64,000 nucleotides of DNA from Acidobacteriota bacterium (lineage in GTDB: Bacteria; Acidobacteriota; Vicinamibacteria; Vicinamibacterales; CAVVIG01). Below the pieces are notes generated by a model, which saw only the letters and a list, made by a program, of their open reading frames with translations, did no database searches and was not told where the DNA came from. Positions 17,309 through 28,444 of this stretch are shown here, in pieces. Every line of letters starts with the position of its first letter. The first letter of the stretch is position 1. Location of the stretch: NCBI GenBank assembly GCA_020850715.1, contig JADZED010000013.1, positions 1-64,000 of the forward strand, given 5' to 3'. The translations under genes were made by a program, and so were the position numbers.

Positions 17309-17776
17309 GTGGAACGGATCCTGGTCAGCGCCTGTCTGCTCGGCGAGCCGGTGCGCTACAACGGCGGCGCCGCGCGCGTCGACGACCCGCAGCTTGCCCG
17401 GTGGGCGGCCGAAGGCCGGCTCGTCGCGTGCTGTCCCGAAGTCGAAGGCGGGCTCGGCACGCCCCGCCCTCGCGCCGAGCGCCGCGCGCTGCGGGTTGTC
17501 ACCGAGCAGGGGGCGGACGTGACCGATCAGTTCGCCCGCGGGGCACGTCTGGCGCGAGACGCTGCACGCGGCCACGGTATCCGCATCGCCATCCTGAAGG
17601 ACGGCAGCCCGTCGTGCGGCAGCCGCCATGTTTCCGATGGAACCTTCTCCGAACGTCGGCGGCCGGGCGCAGGAGTGGCGGCCGAGGTGCTGCGCGCCGA
17701 CGGCGTGCGGGTGTTCAGCGAGAGCGAGATCGCCGATGCCGCCGCTTTCCTGGCCGTGCTCGAAGCGCGGCCGTGA
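17309..17776 (+). CDS. DUF523 family protein
   Basis: The product has 155 residues. It begins ILVSACLLGEPVRYNG, has CCPEVEGGLGTPRP at about 38-51, and ILKDGSPSCGS near residue 95: the conserved cysteine motifs of DUF523 (YbbK-like). The three cysteine regions suggest metal or thiol chemistry. The GTG at 17309 is the best start, but the AAGGA is only one base away, so the start is uncertain. Its last 4 bp overlap the GluQRS start (GTGA), so translation is probably coupled. Confidence 0.85.
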   Translation: MERILVSACLLGEPVRYNGGAARVDDPQLARWAAEGRLVACCPEVEGGLGTPRPRAERRALRVVTEQGADVTDQFARGARLARDAARGHGIRIAILKDGSPSCGSRHVSDGTFSERRRPGAGVAAEVLRADGVRVFSESEIADAAAFLAVLEARP

Positions 17777-18647
17777 TCGTCAGCCGCTTCGCGCCATCGC
17801 CGACCGGCTTTCTGCACCTCGGCCACGTGCTCAATGCCATTCATGTGTGGGGCCTGACGCGCGCCGCGGGCGGGCGCGTCCTGCTGCGCATCGAGGACCA
17901 CGATCGCCTCCGGAGCCGCACGGCCTACGAGCACGCGATCTTCGACGACCTCGACTGGCTGGGCTTCGCGTGGGACGACGAGCCGGTGAGGCAGAGCGAG
18001 CGGACGGCGGTCTACGCGAGGGCCCTGGAGCGGCTGCGCGCAGAGGGGCTGGTGTATGCCTGCGACTGCTCGCGCGCCGCCATCGTCCGGCGTGGCGCTG
18101 GAGCGGGCGCATCGGCTCGGGGCGGTGCGGCAGATCCGGAACTCCGCTATCCCGGCACCTGCGCCGACCGCCGGATCGCGGAACGGCCGGATGCCGGGTT
18201 GCGAGTCAGGCTCTCGCCCGACATCATCCGATTCACCGATCTGCGCCATGGCGCGCAGGCGCAGCAGCCGGCCGAGCAATGCGGCGACCTGCTGGCGCGG
18301 GATCGCGACGGCAACTGGACCTATCAGTTCGGCGTGGCGGTCGACGATCTCGCACAGGGGGTGACGCTCGTGGTGCGCGGCGACGATCTGCTTGCGTCGA
18401 CCGGCCGCCAGATCCAGATCGCGCGGCTCCTCGGGCGGGCCGAGCCGCCGCGCTTCCTGCACCACGCGCTGATCATGACGCGGGGGGGCCGGAAGCTCAG
18501 CAAGTCCGACGGCGATACGGGCGTGCGCGACCTGCGGGCGGCCGGCATGAGCGCCAACGAGGTGATTGGCCGCGCCGCATTTCTCGGCGGGCTGATTCCC
18601 GCGGCTCGACCGGTTGCCGCCGCGGAGGCCTCGTCTATCATAGGCGC

Positions 18648-18651
<4 letters not shown>
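17773..18651 (+). CDS. gluQ: Glutamyl-Q tRNA(Asp) synthetase (GluQRS)
   Basis: The product has 292 residues. The catalytic core has the HIGH-type signature (PSPTGFLHLGHVLN), RIEDHD, a four-ligand zinc region (YACDCSRA and YPGTCADR) and the KMSKS equivalent GRKLSKSDGD. The anticodon-binding domain of GluRS is absent, as expected. The enzyme attaches glutamate to queuosine at the wobble position of tRNA-Asp. It overlaps DUF523 upstream and the propeller-peptidase gene downstream by 4 bp each. Confidence 0.9.
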
Positions 18652-21287
<2,636 letters not shown>

Positions 21288-21374
21288 GACGACGCGGACA
21301 GGCGAACCGGCCTCGCCGCATCTGCCGCTCGTCGTGCCGCGGGGCGGCTGATGCGTCTCTCGAACCCTTATGCG

Positions 21375-21773
21375 TCAGTGCACCGGCGGCTGCAGCCGCC
21401 GCGGCTTGTCGAGCAGGTTCCTGGTGAGATCGACGATGTCCTCGACCCAGAGCGGCTTGTAGAAGAGCTCCGCGCCAAGCTCCTGCATTTCCTCGCACAG
21501 CGCCTCCTTGACGCAGTGATCGCCGGTGATGACGGCCACCGGCAGCTCGCGCGTCTCCGCCTGCGCCCGCAGCCGGTAGAGGAAGCCGATGCCGTTGATG
21601 AGCGGCATGCGCAGGTCCAGGATGATCGCGTCGGTGCGCGCCGCCTTTACCTCGGACAGACCGATCTCCGCGTTCGGCGCCGTGCGTACGTCGTAGCCCT
21701 CGTGCCGCAGCGTGTGCGCGAAGGTCTCCCTGACGCCCTGATCGTCGTCGACGACGAGAATGCTGGCTCGCAT
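21375..21773 (-). CDS. Single-domain response regulator
   Basis: A receiver domain alone, 132 residues. It has the acidic pair in LVVDDDQG, the phosphoacceptor Asp in AIILDLRMP, Thr in AVITGDH and Lys in LFYKPLW. There is no output domain. GGGAGATC precedes the start. It ends a minus-strand series with a small unknown protein, dUTPase and the unknown paralogue B. No histidine kinase is nearby, so it may be a phosphate shuttle or act by protein-protein contact. Confidence 0.88.
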   Translation of the reverse strand: MRASILVVDDDQGVRETFAHTLRHEGYDVRTAPNAEIGLSEVKAARTDAIILDLRMPLINGIGFLYRLRAQAETRELPVAVITGDHCVKEALCEEMQELGAELFYKPLWVEDIVDLTRNLLDKPRRLQPPVH

Positions 21774-21823
21774 GATCTCCCGTGTGTCTCCCGATGCCCA
21801 GGTTCCTGACGCCGCCCCGCGGG

Positions 21824-22033
21824 TCACCCTTCGACGAGCGCGGTGCCCGTGCGCGCCGCGATCAGCAGCGTCTCGAGCTGCCCCTCGCGCGCCAGCGCGT
21901 CGGCGACCGTCTCGAAATACTCGACGATCGATCCTTTCGCGTGATGCACGGCCAGACGATAGGGCCCCGCGCCGCCGAGCGCGATCAGCTCCCAGCGCAC
22001 CAGATCCGATCCGGCCATGAAACAGTTGCCCAT
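21824..22033 (-). CDS. Small conserved-looking protein, unknown
   Basis: About 69 residues. Recognisable strands and a helix are WELIALGGAGPYRLAVHHA, GSIVEYFETVADALARE and QLETLLIAARTGTA. The composition is balanced, not the Arg/Ser-rich bias of false frames, and it fits tightly between dut and the receiver gene. The start is uncertain: ATG 22033 or ATG 22018, neither with a strong ribosome site. No function is known to me. Confidence 0.5.
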   Translation of the reverse strand: MGNCFMAGSDLVRWELIALGGAGPYRLAVHHAKGSIVEYFETVADALAREGQLETLLIAARTGTALVEG

Positions 22034-22120
22034 GCAGGATCGGCGTGTACACAAGCCGGATGCCGCGCCCGCCCTGCACGGCGCTGCACGCCCCGGCCCG
22101 CGAGTGCGCCGGTCCGCCCC

Positions 22121-22573
22121 TCAGGATTGTAATCCCGTGTGTCCAAATCCACCCTCGCCGCGGGCCGTTCCGGCGAGGCTTCCGGCCGGTTCCCAGGCGA
22201 CGCGCGCCACCGGGGCGACCACCATCTGGGCGATGCGCATCCCCGGCTGCACGGAGAATTCGACCGGGCCATGGTTGATCAGCAAGACCTTGACCTCGCC
22301 GCGATAATCGCTGTCGATCGTGCCCGGCGCGTTGAGCACGGTGACGCCGTGCCTGGCCGCCAGACCCGACCGCGGCCGGATCTGCGCTTCGAGACCTGCC
22401 GGCAGCGCGATCGCGAAGCCGCAGGGGATGAGCTGGAACCCGCCGGGGGCGAGCGCGACCGGCGCCGCAACGGCCGCACCGAGATCCATGCCGGCCGCTC
22501 CGGCGGAGAAGTACTCGGGCAGCGGGAGGGCCAGCGTGGAGAGGCGCGCGATCGGGATGCGGACGATGTCCAT
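22121..22573 (-). CDS. dut: Deoxyuridine 5'-triphosphate nucleotidohydrolase
   Basis: The product has 150 residues with all five dUTPase motifs: AGMDLGA (1), RPRSGLA (2), [15 protein letters not shown] (3, with the catalytic Asp and the uracil-binding Tyr), RIAQMVV (4) and [10 protein letters not shown] (5). It hydrolyses dUTP to dUMP and PPi as a homotrimer. It starts 13 bp after the stop of paralogue B, so the two are probably cotranscribed. Confidence 0.95.
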   Translation of the reverse strand: MDIVRIPIARLSTLALPLPEYFSAGAAGMDLGAAVAAPVALAPGGFQLIPCGFAIALPAGLEAQIRPRSGLAARHGVTVLNAPGTIDSDYRGEVKVLLINHGPVEFSVQPGMRIAQMVVAPVARVAWEPAGSLAGTARGEGGFGHTGLQS

Positions 22574-22585
22574 GGCGTTGGAGGA

Positions 22586-23731
22586 TTACCGCGAGCGGTT
22601 GATGACGTCGCCGTAAGTCTCGATTTCGCCGCTGTGGAACGCCTCGACGGCCGATGTCATCGACTCGAGCAGCGTCGCCGACTGGACGACGGCGTTCATG
22701 TCGGGCGGCGGGTAGCGAACGCCCATGTTGAAGAAAGCGCGGATGAACGTGCTCCGCTCGTCGAGCGGCATCGCCGCCACGTTCGCGAAGAACCCCTGCC
22801 AGGCCTCCGTCTGGAAGAGATACTGCTCGACGTTCGACAGGTAGAAGTACGACACTGTCTGCTTCTGCTCGCGGAGGTAGTCGCCAACGGCACGCAGCGC
22901 CTTCCCGCCGGCGAAGTCGCCCGTCAGGGGCACGATCCGATTGTTCAGCTGCAGTTCACGCAGCGTGCGGTAGCTCTCCTCGCTGGCCAGGAACGCGTGG
23001 TTCACTCCGTCGGCGTCGGTTTCCATCATCAGGTCGGCGTAGCTCGGGAACCAGCGGCCGCCGTACTGGCGGGGAAACGAATAACGGATGTCGGGACCGC
23101 CCACGAAGAACGCCCGATAGATGTAGGTCAGTCCGGGCCGGTCGGCGCTGAACAGCCCGAAGCCGTGGACGCGCGTCAGCCGATCGAAGATCTCGCCCAG
23201 ATTGCTCTGGTAGAGATCCTCGTTCGGCTGCATCTGCGCGAACGCCTCGAACAGGGCCCGCGCGGTCGTCCCGGCGGTGAGGCCAGGCGGCCGCTGCCGC
23301 GAGAAGAGGCGCGAGAGGAACTCCGCGCGATCGTTCGACATCTCGAAGATCGCCTTGTACATGAGATGGAGCAGGAGGTTCTGCCGGCGGATGTCGACGA
23401 TGAAGGCGATGCGCGGCCTGAGCGCGGCGATGTAGGTGAAGTTCTGCTCCGGGCCGACCCCGATGTAGACGCCGTCGGCGGGCGTTCGCTTGCGCAGTTC
23501 GGGGATCACCAGTTGAAAGGTCGTCTCGTTCGACAGCAGGTTGTCGGAGCGGAAGTATCCGCTGGGCTCCGAGAAATCGGTCACCAGCGTCCAGAACGTC
23601 TGATCCGGGATCCGGGCCGCCGCCGGCGCGAGGCCGGCCCACGGCGCGAGGCGCGGTCCGACCAGCAGCGCCGCGGTCAGCACCGTCAGCGCGAGCACGG
23701 TCGTCAGGTACCGCCGGCGGGTGAGCTGCAT
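22586..23731 (-). CDS. Exported protein of unknown function, paralogue B (LIC_10091-like)
   Basis: The product has 381 residues, homologous throughout to the product of 16158-17258: FSEPSGYFRSDNLLSNE, GVGPEQNFTYIAAL, FIVDIRRQNLLLHLMYKA, SADRPGLTYIYRAFF, GDFAGGKALRAVGDYL and FYLSNVEQYL. The N-terminus TRRRYLTTVLALTV resembles a twin-arginine signal. It differs from paralogue A by a longer C-terminal helix region. It is divergent from the CBS gene with 38 bp between starts and is followed by dut. Function unknown. Confidence 0.8.
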   Translation of the reverse strand: MQLTRRRYLTTVLALTVLTAALLVGPRLAPWAGLAPAAARIPDQTFWTLVTDFSEPSGYFRSDNLLSNETTFQLVIPELRKRTPADGVYIGVGPEQNFTYIAALRPRIAFIVDIRRQNLLLHLMYKAIFEMSNDRAEFLSRLFSRQRPPGLTAGTTARALFEAFAQMQPNEDLYQSNLGEIFDRLTRVHGFGLFSADRPGLTYIYRAFFVGGPDIRYSFPRQYGGRWFPSYADLMMETDADGVNHAFLASEESYRTLRELQLNNRIVPLTGDFAGGKALRAVGDYLREQKQTVSYFYLSNVEQYLFQTEAWQGFFANVAAMPLDERSTFIRAFFNMGVRYPPPDMNAVVQSATLLESMTSAVEAFHSGEIETYGDVINRSR

Positions 23732-23769
23732 GGCGCGGGAGGCATCAGTATACGCGCTACACTGGGGAG

Positions 23770-25134
23770 GTGAGGAAGATCTGCCGCACCATCCTGGATG
23801 CGATCGGCGACACGCCGATGGTGCGGATCAACTGCATCACGCGCGCCATCCCGGCGACGGTGCTGGCCAAGGTCGAGACGTTCAACCCCGGCAATTCGAT
23901 CAAGGATCGGATGGCCGTGCGGATGATCGAGGACGCCGAGCGCGCCGGCCTCCTCGCGCCGGGCGGCACGATCATCGAGGGGACGTCGGGCAACACCGGC
24001 ATGGGACTCGCGATCGCCGCCGTCGTGAAGGGCTACCGGTGCATCTTCACCACCACCGACAAGCAGTCCAGGGAGAAGATCGACGCGCTGAAGGCGTTCG
24101 GGGCCGAGGTCATCGTCTGCCCGACCAACGTCGACCCGGAGGATCCCCGCTCGTACTATTCGGTGTCGTCCAGGCTCGAGCGCGAGATCCCGAACGCGTG
24201 GAAGGCGAACCAGTACGACAATCTCTCGAACACCGCGGCCCACTACGAGCAGACGGCTCCGGAGATCTGGGAGCAGACCGGCGGCGCGATCACCCACCTC
24301 GTTGCCGGCGTCGGGACCGGCGGGACGATCTCGGGCGTCGGGCGCTATCTCAAGGAGCGGAAGGCGTCGGTGCAGGTGTGGGGCATCGACACCTACGGTT
24401 CGGTCTTCAAGAAGTACAAGGAGACCGGCATCTTCGACAAGAACGAGATCTATCCCTACGTCACCGAGGGCATCGGCGAGGACTTCCTGCCGAAGAACGT
24501 CGACTTCTCGGTCATCGATCATTTCGAGAAGGTGACCGACAAGGACGCGGCGGCGATGACGCGCCGGATCGCCCGCGAAGAAGGGATCTTCGCGGGCAAC
24601 TCGGCCGGCTCGGCGATGGCCGGGCTGCTCCAGCTCGAGGATCGGCTGTCCTCGGGCGACGTGGTGGTGGTGATCTTCCACGACCATGGCTCGCGCTATC
24701 TCGGCAAGATGTTCAACGACGACTGGATGCGCCAGAAGGGCTTTCTCGAGAAGAGCGGGCTGACGGCCCGCGACCTGGTGGCGGCCGGCATGTCCGGCGA
24801 GCTGTGTTCGATCGAGGAACAGGAACCGGTGGCCAACGCGCTGCGGGTCATGGCGGAGCACGACTTCTCGCAGCTCTCGATCACGCGCGGCGGGCGGCTG
24901 GTCGGATCGCTCAACGAGGCGCACCTCTACGCGCAGCTGCTCGGGGACCCGTCGGTCAAGACCTGGCCGATCGACGCGATCATGCAGCCGGCCTTCCCCT
25001 TCGCCGACATCTCCACGCCGGTCGATCTGCTGTCGACGATGATCACGCCGGAGAACCCGGCCGTGCTGGTCCGCGACTTCAAGACCGACAAGACCTTCAT
25101 CATCACGCGTTCGGACATGATGCGGGTGCTCTGA
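23770..25134 (+). CDS. cbs: Cystathionine beta-synthase with C-terminal CBS domains
   Basis: The product has 454 residues. The PLP lysine is K45 in GNSIKDRM; the phosphate loop GVGTGGTISG lies near 180 and EGTSGNTG near 75. Residues about 335-454 carry a CBS-domain pair, as in eukaryotic-type CBS, but the N-terminal haem domain is absent. It should condense serine (or acetylserine) with homocysteine. The GTG start at 23770 is placed right at GGGGAG, so the ribosome site is close. No cystathionine gamma-lyase is adjacent. Confidence 0.88.
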   Translation: MRKICRTILDAIGDTPMVRINCITRAIPATVLAKVETFNPGNSIKDRMAVRMIEDAERAGLLAPGGTIIEGTSGNTGMGLAIAAVVKGYRCIFTTTDKQSREKIDALKAFGAEVIVCPTNVDPEDPRSYYSVSSRLEREIPNAWKANQYDNLSNTAAHYEQTAPEIWEQTGGAITHLVAGVGTGGTISGVGRYLKERKASVQVWGIDTYGSVFKKYKETGIFDKNEIYPYVTEGIGEDFLPKNVDFSVIDHFEKVTDKDAAAMTRRIAREEGIFAGNSAGSAMAGLLQLEDRLSSGDVVVVIFHDHGSRYLGKMFNDDWMRQKGFLEKSGLTARDLVAAGMSGELCSIEEQEPVANALRVMAEHDFSQLSITRGGRLVGSLNEAHLYAQLLGDPSVKTWPIDAIMQPAFPFADISTPVDLLSTMITPENPAVLVRDFKTDKTFIITRSDMMRVL

Positions 25135-25204
25135 TGTTCCGACCCGTGAGACGCGGCATCGGTCGCGGAGCGCTGCGCAGGGCCGGGCGTGACGGCGGGC
25201 ACAC

Positions 25205-26470
25205 GTGACCGATTCTCAATGGCTCGAGGGCTACGCGGAGCTCGCGGTCCGCGTGGCCCTGAACCTGCAGCGCGGACAGCGGCTGCTCGTCATCGGCCCG
25301 CTGGTCAACGGCGGCCTCTCCCTCGAGGCGGCGCCCCTGGCGCGCCGGATCGCGGCGCGCGCCTACGAGGCGGGGGCGGAACTGGTCGAGGCCGTGTGGG
25401 GCGATGAGGCGCTGCAGCTCGAGCGGGTCCGCCACGCGCGTCCGGAGACGCTTGCCCGGATCTCCGACTGGCTGCCCGCCGCGCTCGAGCAGCACGCGCG
25501 CGCGGGCCACGCCGTGCTCTCGGTCTATGCCAACGATCCCGACCTGTTTCGCGACGAGCCGGCCGAGCGGACCGGCGCGCTCCAGCAGGCGGTGTCGCGC
25601 GCGATGGTGCCGTTTCGCGATCTCGTCTCGCGCAACCACCTGAACTGGGCGACGATCGCCGCGCCGAGCCGGGCGTGGGCGGGCAAGGTGTTCCCGGGCG
25701 TGCCCGAGGGCCAGCAGGTGCCGCGGCTCCGGGAGGCGATCGCGCGCATGTGCCGGCTCGATCGCCCCGACCCGGTCGCAGCGTGGCACGCGCACGTCGC
25801 GAAACTCGCCGAGCGCAGCGCGTTCCTCAACTCGCGTCGCTTCACCGCCCTGAGATACACCGGTCCGGGAACCGACCTGACGCTCGGACTGCCGGCGGGA
25901 CACATCTGGGTGAGCGGTGCGTCCACGAGCCGGTCGGGGATCCGCTTTGTCCCCAACCTGCCGACCGAGGAGGTCTTCACGATTGCCGACCGCCTCCGCG
26001 TCGACGGCGCCGTGCGTTCGACCAAGCCGCTCAGCTACGGCGGCTCGCTCGTCGAGGACTTCACGCTGCGCTTCGAAGGCGGGCGGGTGGCGGCCTTCGC
26101 GGCGGTCCGCGGCGAGCACGTTCTGCGGCAGATGCTCGCCACCGACGACAACGCCGGCCGGCTCGGCGAAGTGGCGCTCGTGCCGCACAGCTCGCCGGTC
26201 GCCGCGTCGGCACTCCTGTTCTACAACACGCTGTTCGACGAGAATGCCGCAAGCCATGTCGCGCTCGGCACCGCCTACAAGTTCACGCTCGAAGGCGGCG
26301 AGGCGATGACCGACGAGGAGTTCGCCCGCGCCGGGGGGAACACGAGCGCCATCCACGTCGACTTCATGATCGGCTCCTCCGAGCTCGACGTCGACGGCAT
26401 CCTCGCCCACGGCGGCAGGGAGCCGCTGATGCGCGGGGGAGAATGGGTGGATCAGAATCTCAGCATGTGA
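25205..26470 (+). CDS. M29-family aminopeptidase (AmpS/PepS-like)
   Basis: The product has 421 residues. Conserved metal-site regions of thermophilic-type aminopeptidases are visible: NLPTEEVFT (Glu), GEVALVPHSSPV (Glu and His), LFDENAASHVALG (His) and IHVDFMIG (His and Asp). No signal peptide, so probably cytoplasmic, acting on peptide N-termini. The GTG start is at 25205. Its stop overlaps the convergent pseudouridine synthase gene by 11 bp. Confidence 0.9.
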   Translation: MTDSQWLEGYAELAVRVALNLQRGQRLLVIGPLVNGGLSLEAAPLARRIAARAYEAGAELVEAVWGDEALQLERVRHARPETLARISDWLPAALEQHARAGHAVLSVYANDPDLFRDEPAERTGALQQAVSRAMVPFRDLVSRNHLNWATIAAPSRAWAGKVFPGVPEGQQVPRLREAIARMCRLDRPDPVAAWHAHVAKLAERSAFLNSRRFTALRYTGPGTDLTLGLPAGHIWVSGASTSRSGIRFVPNLPTEEVFTIADRLRVDGAVRSTKPLSYGGSLVEDFTLRFEGGRVAAFAAVRGEHVLRQMLATDDNAGRLGEVALVPHSSPVAASALLFYNTLFDENAASHVALGTAYKFTLEGGEAMTDEEFARAGGNTSAIHVDFMIGSSELDVDGILAHGGREPLMRGGEWVDQNLSM

Positions 26471-27482
26471 GAATTCGAGGACTCGAGGACTCGAGGAGCG
26501 TTCTCAAGTCTTCGGGGATCGGCGCGTCGATCGCGAGCGGCCGCGCGGTGGCCGGGTGGACCAGCGCCAGCGTCCAGGCGTGCAGCGCCTGGCGCGGAAA
26601 CGTCCGCAGCGCCTCGGCCAGTTCGGGATCCTGGACCGCCTCCCAGCGCGCTGCGCCGTAGACCGGGTCGCCCACGATCGGCCAGCCCCGCCACGCCAGG
26701 TGCGCGCGGATCTGATGCCGGCGGCCGGTCACGAGGCGGCAGCGGAGGACGGAGAGTCCGGGCCGCGGCGCAGGCACGTCCGCCAGCCGCTCGACGCAGG
26801 TCTCGGCGTCGGCGCCGTCAGGCGCCACGATCATCCGCCGCCGATCGGCGTGCAGCTTCAGGCGTGCCGAGATGCGCCCGACGCCGCCGGTCATCCGCCC
26901 GTACACGACCGCGAGATAGTCCTTCCTGCTCGTGGGGGATGCCATCGCCCGCTGCAGCGCGGCGTGCATGGCGGCGGTCTTTGCGACCAGCACGATGCCC
27001 GACGTGCCCTTGTCGAGCCGCCCGACGATCGAGGGCCGCTGTCCCGCGCGGCATTCCCGGAGGTGCCACACCAGCATGTTCAGGAGGGTGCCGGTCGGGT
27101 GCCTGTAGGTCGGGTGCACGACGATCCCCGGCGGCTTGTCGACCGCGAGCAGGTGCTCGTCCTCGTGGAGAATGGACAGCCGTCCGGGCTCGGCCGCCGG
27201 CGCCAGACGCGCCGCGCCGCCGGGTAGCGCGACCGCGATGAGGTCGCCGAGCGCGACCCGCGCCGAGGCGCGATTCGCCGGCACGCCGTTGACGCGGACC
27301 TGTCCGGCCCGAATCCAGATCTGAACCTGCGTGCGGGTGGCAGAGGGAAGATCCCGCAGATGCCGGTGCACGACGAGATCGAGCCGGCGGCCCTGGTCCC
27401 CGCGATCGGCGGCCAGCCGCCGCCAGCCTGCCCGATCGCCCGTCCCCGATCCGGCCACCGCCCTCGCCTCTTCAGACGCCAT
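26460..27482 (-). CDS. RluA/RluD-family 23S rRNA pseudouridine synthase
   Basis: The product has 340 residues. An S4 domain (about 30-90) precedes the catalytic domain with the active-site Asp in GRLDKGTSGIVLVAK, LAVDKPPGIVVHPT, RHQIRAHL and a C-terminal HAWTL. GGAGGATC precedes the ATG at 27482, which lies 11 bp inside the upstream gene. The target (rRNA or tRNA uridine) cannot be assigned. The last codons run through a 9-bp repeat, so the extreme C-terminus (SSSPRILTC) is repeat-derived. Confidence 0.88.
   Translation of the reverse strand: MASEEARAVAGSGTGDRAGWRRLAADRGDQGRRLDLVVHRHLRDLPSATRTQVQIWIRAGQVRVNGVPANRASARVALGDLIAVALPGGAARLAPAAEPGRLSILHEDEHLLAVDKPPGIVVHPTYRHPTGTLLNMLVWHLRECRAGQRPSIVGRLDKGTSGIVLVAKTAAMHAALQRAMASPTSRKDYLAVVYGRMTGGVGRISARLKLHADRRRMIVAPDGADAETCVERLADVPAPRPGLSVLRCRLVTGRRHQIRAHLAWRGWPIVGDPVYGAARWEAVQDPELAEALRTFPRQALHAWTLALVHPATARPLAIDAPIPEDLRTLLESSSPRILTC
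26473..26496. repeat. 9-bp tandem repeat at convergent gene ends
   Basis: The 9-bp unit CGAGGACT is repeated in the form TCGAGGACTCGAGGACTCGAGGA. It codes for the last residues of the minus-strand pseudouridine synthase and starts 3 bp after the M29 stop. Similar short purine-rich repeats are seen near 43830 and 51750. Confidence 0.7.
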
Positions 27483-28317
27483 CGACGATCCTCCGCCACT
27501 CATCGGTCGCCCGGTCGATCTCGGCGCCGCATACCCACGCATCGAGCCCGTGTGTTACCCAGACGGCCTCGGCCCGCAACGGGTACTGCTCCCTGCCGGC
27601 AGCGAGACGGATCGGCGCGGGCAGTGACGGCGGCGCGCTCGCCACCTCGAGGCACAGGCCGCCGTAGCTGACGTTGAGCACGAGCGACGGGCGATCGTCG
27701 ACGAACATCGGGAGATTGCCGCGAACCGCCTTGCGCGTCCAGCGCCGGTGGCCACCGAAGCGGCGGCCGAGCGCGGCCGCGATCGCCGCGATGAGCTGCT
27801 CCAGACGGCACGGCTTGATGAGCACCGCCGCCGCGCCGGCCCGTTCGGCCCGCCGGGGCACGTCGGGTCCGTCCCAGGAGGTGAGCATGATCACGGGAAT
27901 GCCGCTGGTGAGCGGGTTCGCTTTGAGGCGTTCGCAGGTCCGCCAGCCGTCCATCCCGGGCATCATCACGTCGAGCACGATCGCGTCGAGGCGCTCGGCG
28001 CACGCGAGCATCAGCGCATCTTCGCCGCGCGACGCCGTGACGACCGTGGCCGTCTGTTCGAGCATCAGCGCATAGAGATCCCGGAACTCGGCCGAGTCGT
28101 CGACCAGCAGCACGCGCGGGCGATCGCTGCCGGCGATCGGTGGCGGCGGCTGCGGGAGCGCCGCGGCTCGGGCCGGCCCGGCGGCCGGCGTGAGATCCGG
28201 GAACTCGCCGCAGCGGCCGCACCTGAACGCGCCGCGTCCGAACCAGCGTCGCGGCACCCATTCCAGCGCCTGCCCGCAGTACGGACAGGCCAGCGCTTCG
28301 CCAGAACTGTGATCCAT
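27472..28317 (-). CDS. Zinc-ribbon/receiver/PilZ-like signalling protein
   Basis: The product has 281 residues. N-terminal CPYC and CGRC (about 10-36) form a zinc ribbon. A Pro/Ala linker leads to a receiver domain (about 68-185) with VLLVDDS, the phosphoacceptor in AIVLDVMMPGMDGW, MLTSWDG and VLIKPC. A PilZ-like domain (about 190-281) has RGNLPMF, NVSYGGL and VWVTHG. The start at 28317 lacks a strong site; longer frames to 28533 look non-coding. It probably joins phosphorelay and c-di-GMP input. Confidence 0.85.
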   Translation of the reverse strand: MDHSSGEALACPYCGQALEWVPRRWFGRGAFRCGRCGEFPDLTPAAGPARAAALPQPPPPIAGSDRPRVLLVDDSAEFRDLYALMLEQTATVVTASRGEDALMLACAERLDAIVLDVMMPGMDGWRTCERLKANPLTSGIPVIMLTSWDGPDVPRRAERAGAAAVLIKPCRLEQLIAAIAAALGRRFGGHRRWTRKAVRGNLPMFVDDRPSLVLNVSYGGLCLEVASAPPSLPAPIRLAAGREQYPLRAEAVWVTHGLDAWVCGAEIDRATDEWRRIVDGV

Positions 28318-28444
28318 CGCGAATCGTGTCAGCCTGCCGACAGGCGTGTATGTCGATGTATCTCCGACGCCTCGGATCGAGGCGATCTCCGGGAAACCGG
28401 CCTTGCCCGAGCAGACTCCGTGCCACCGGGGGTACAGTTGTAGC

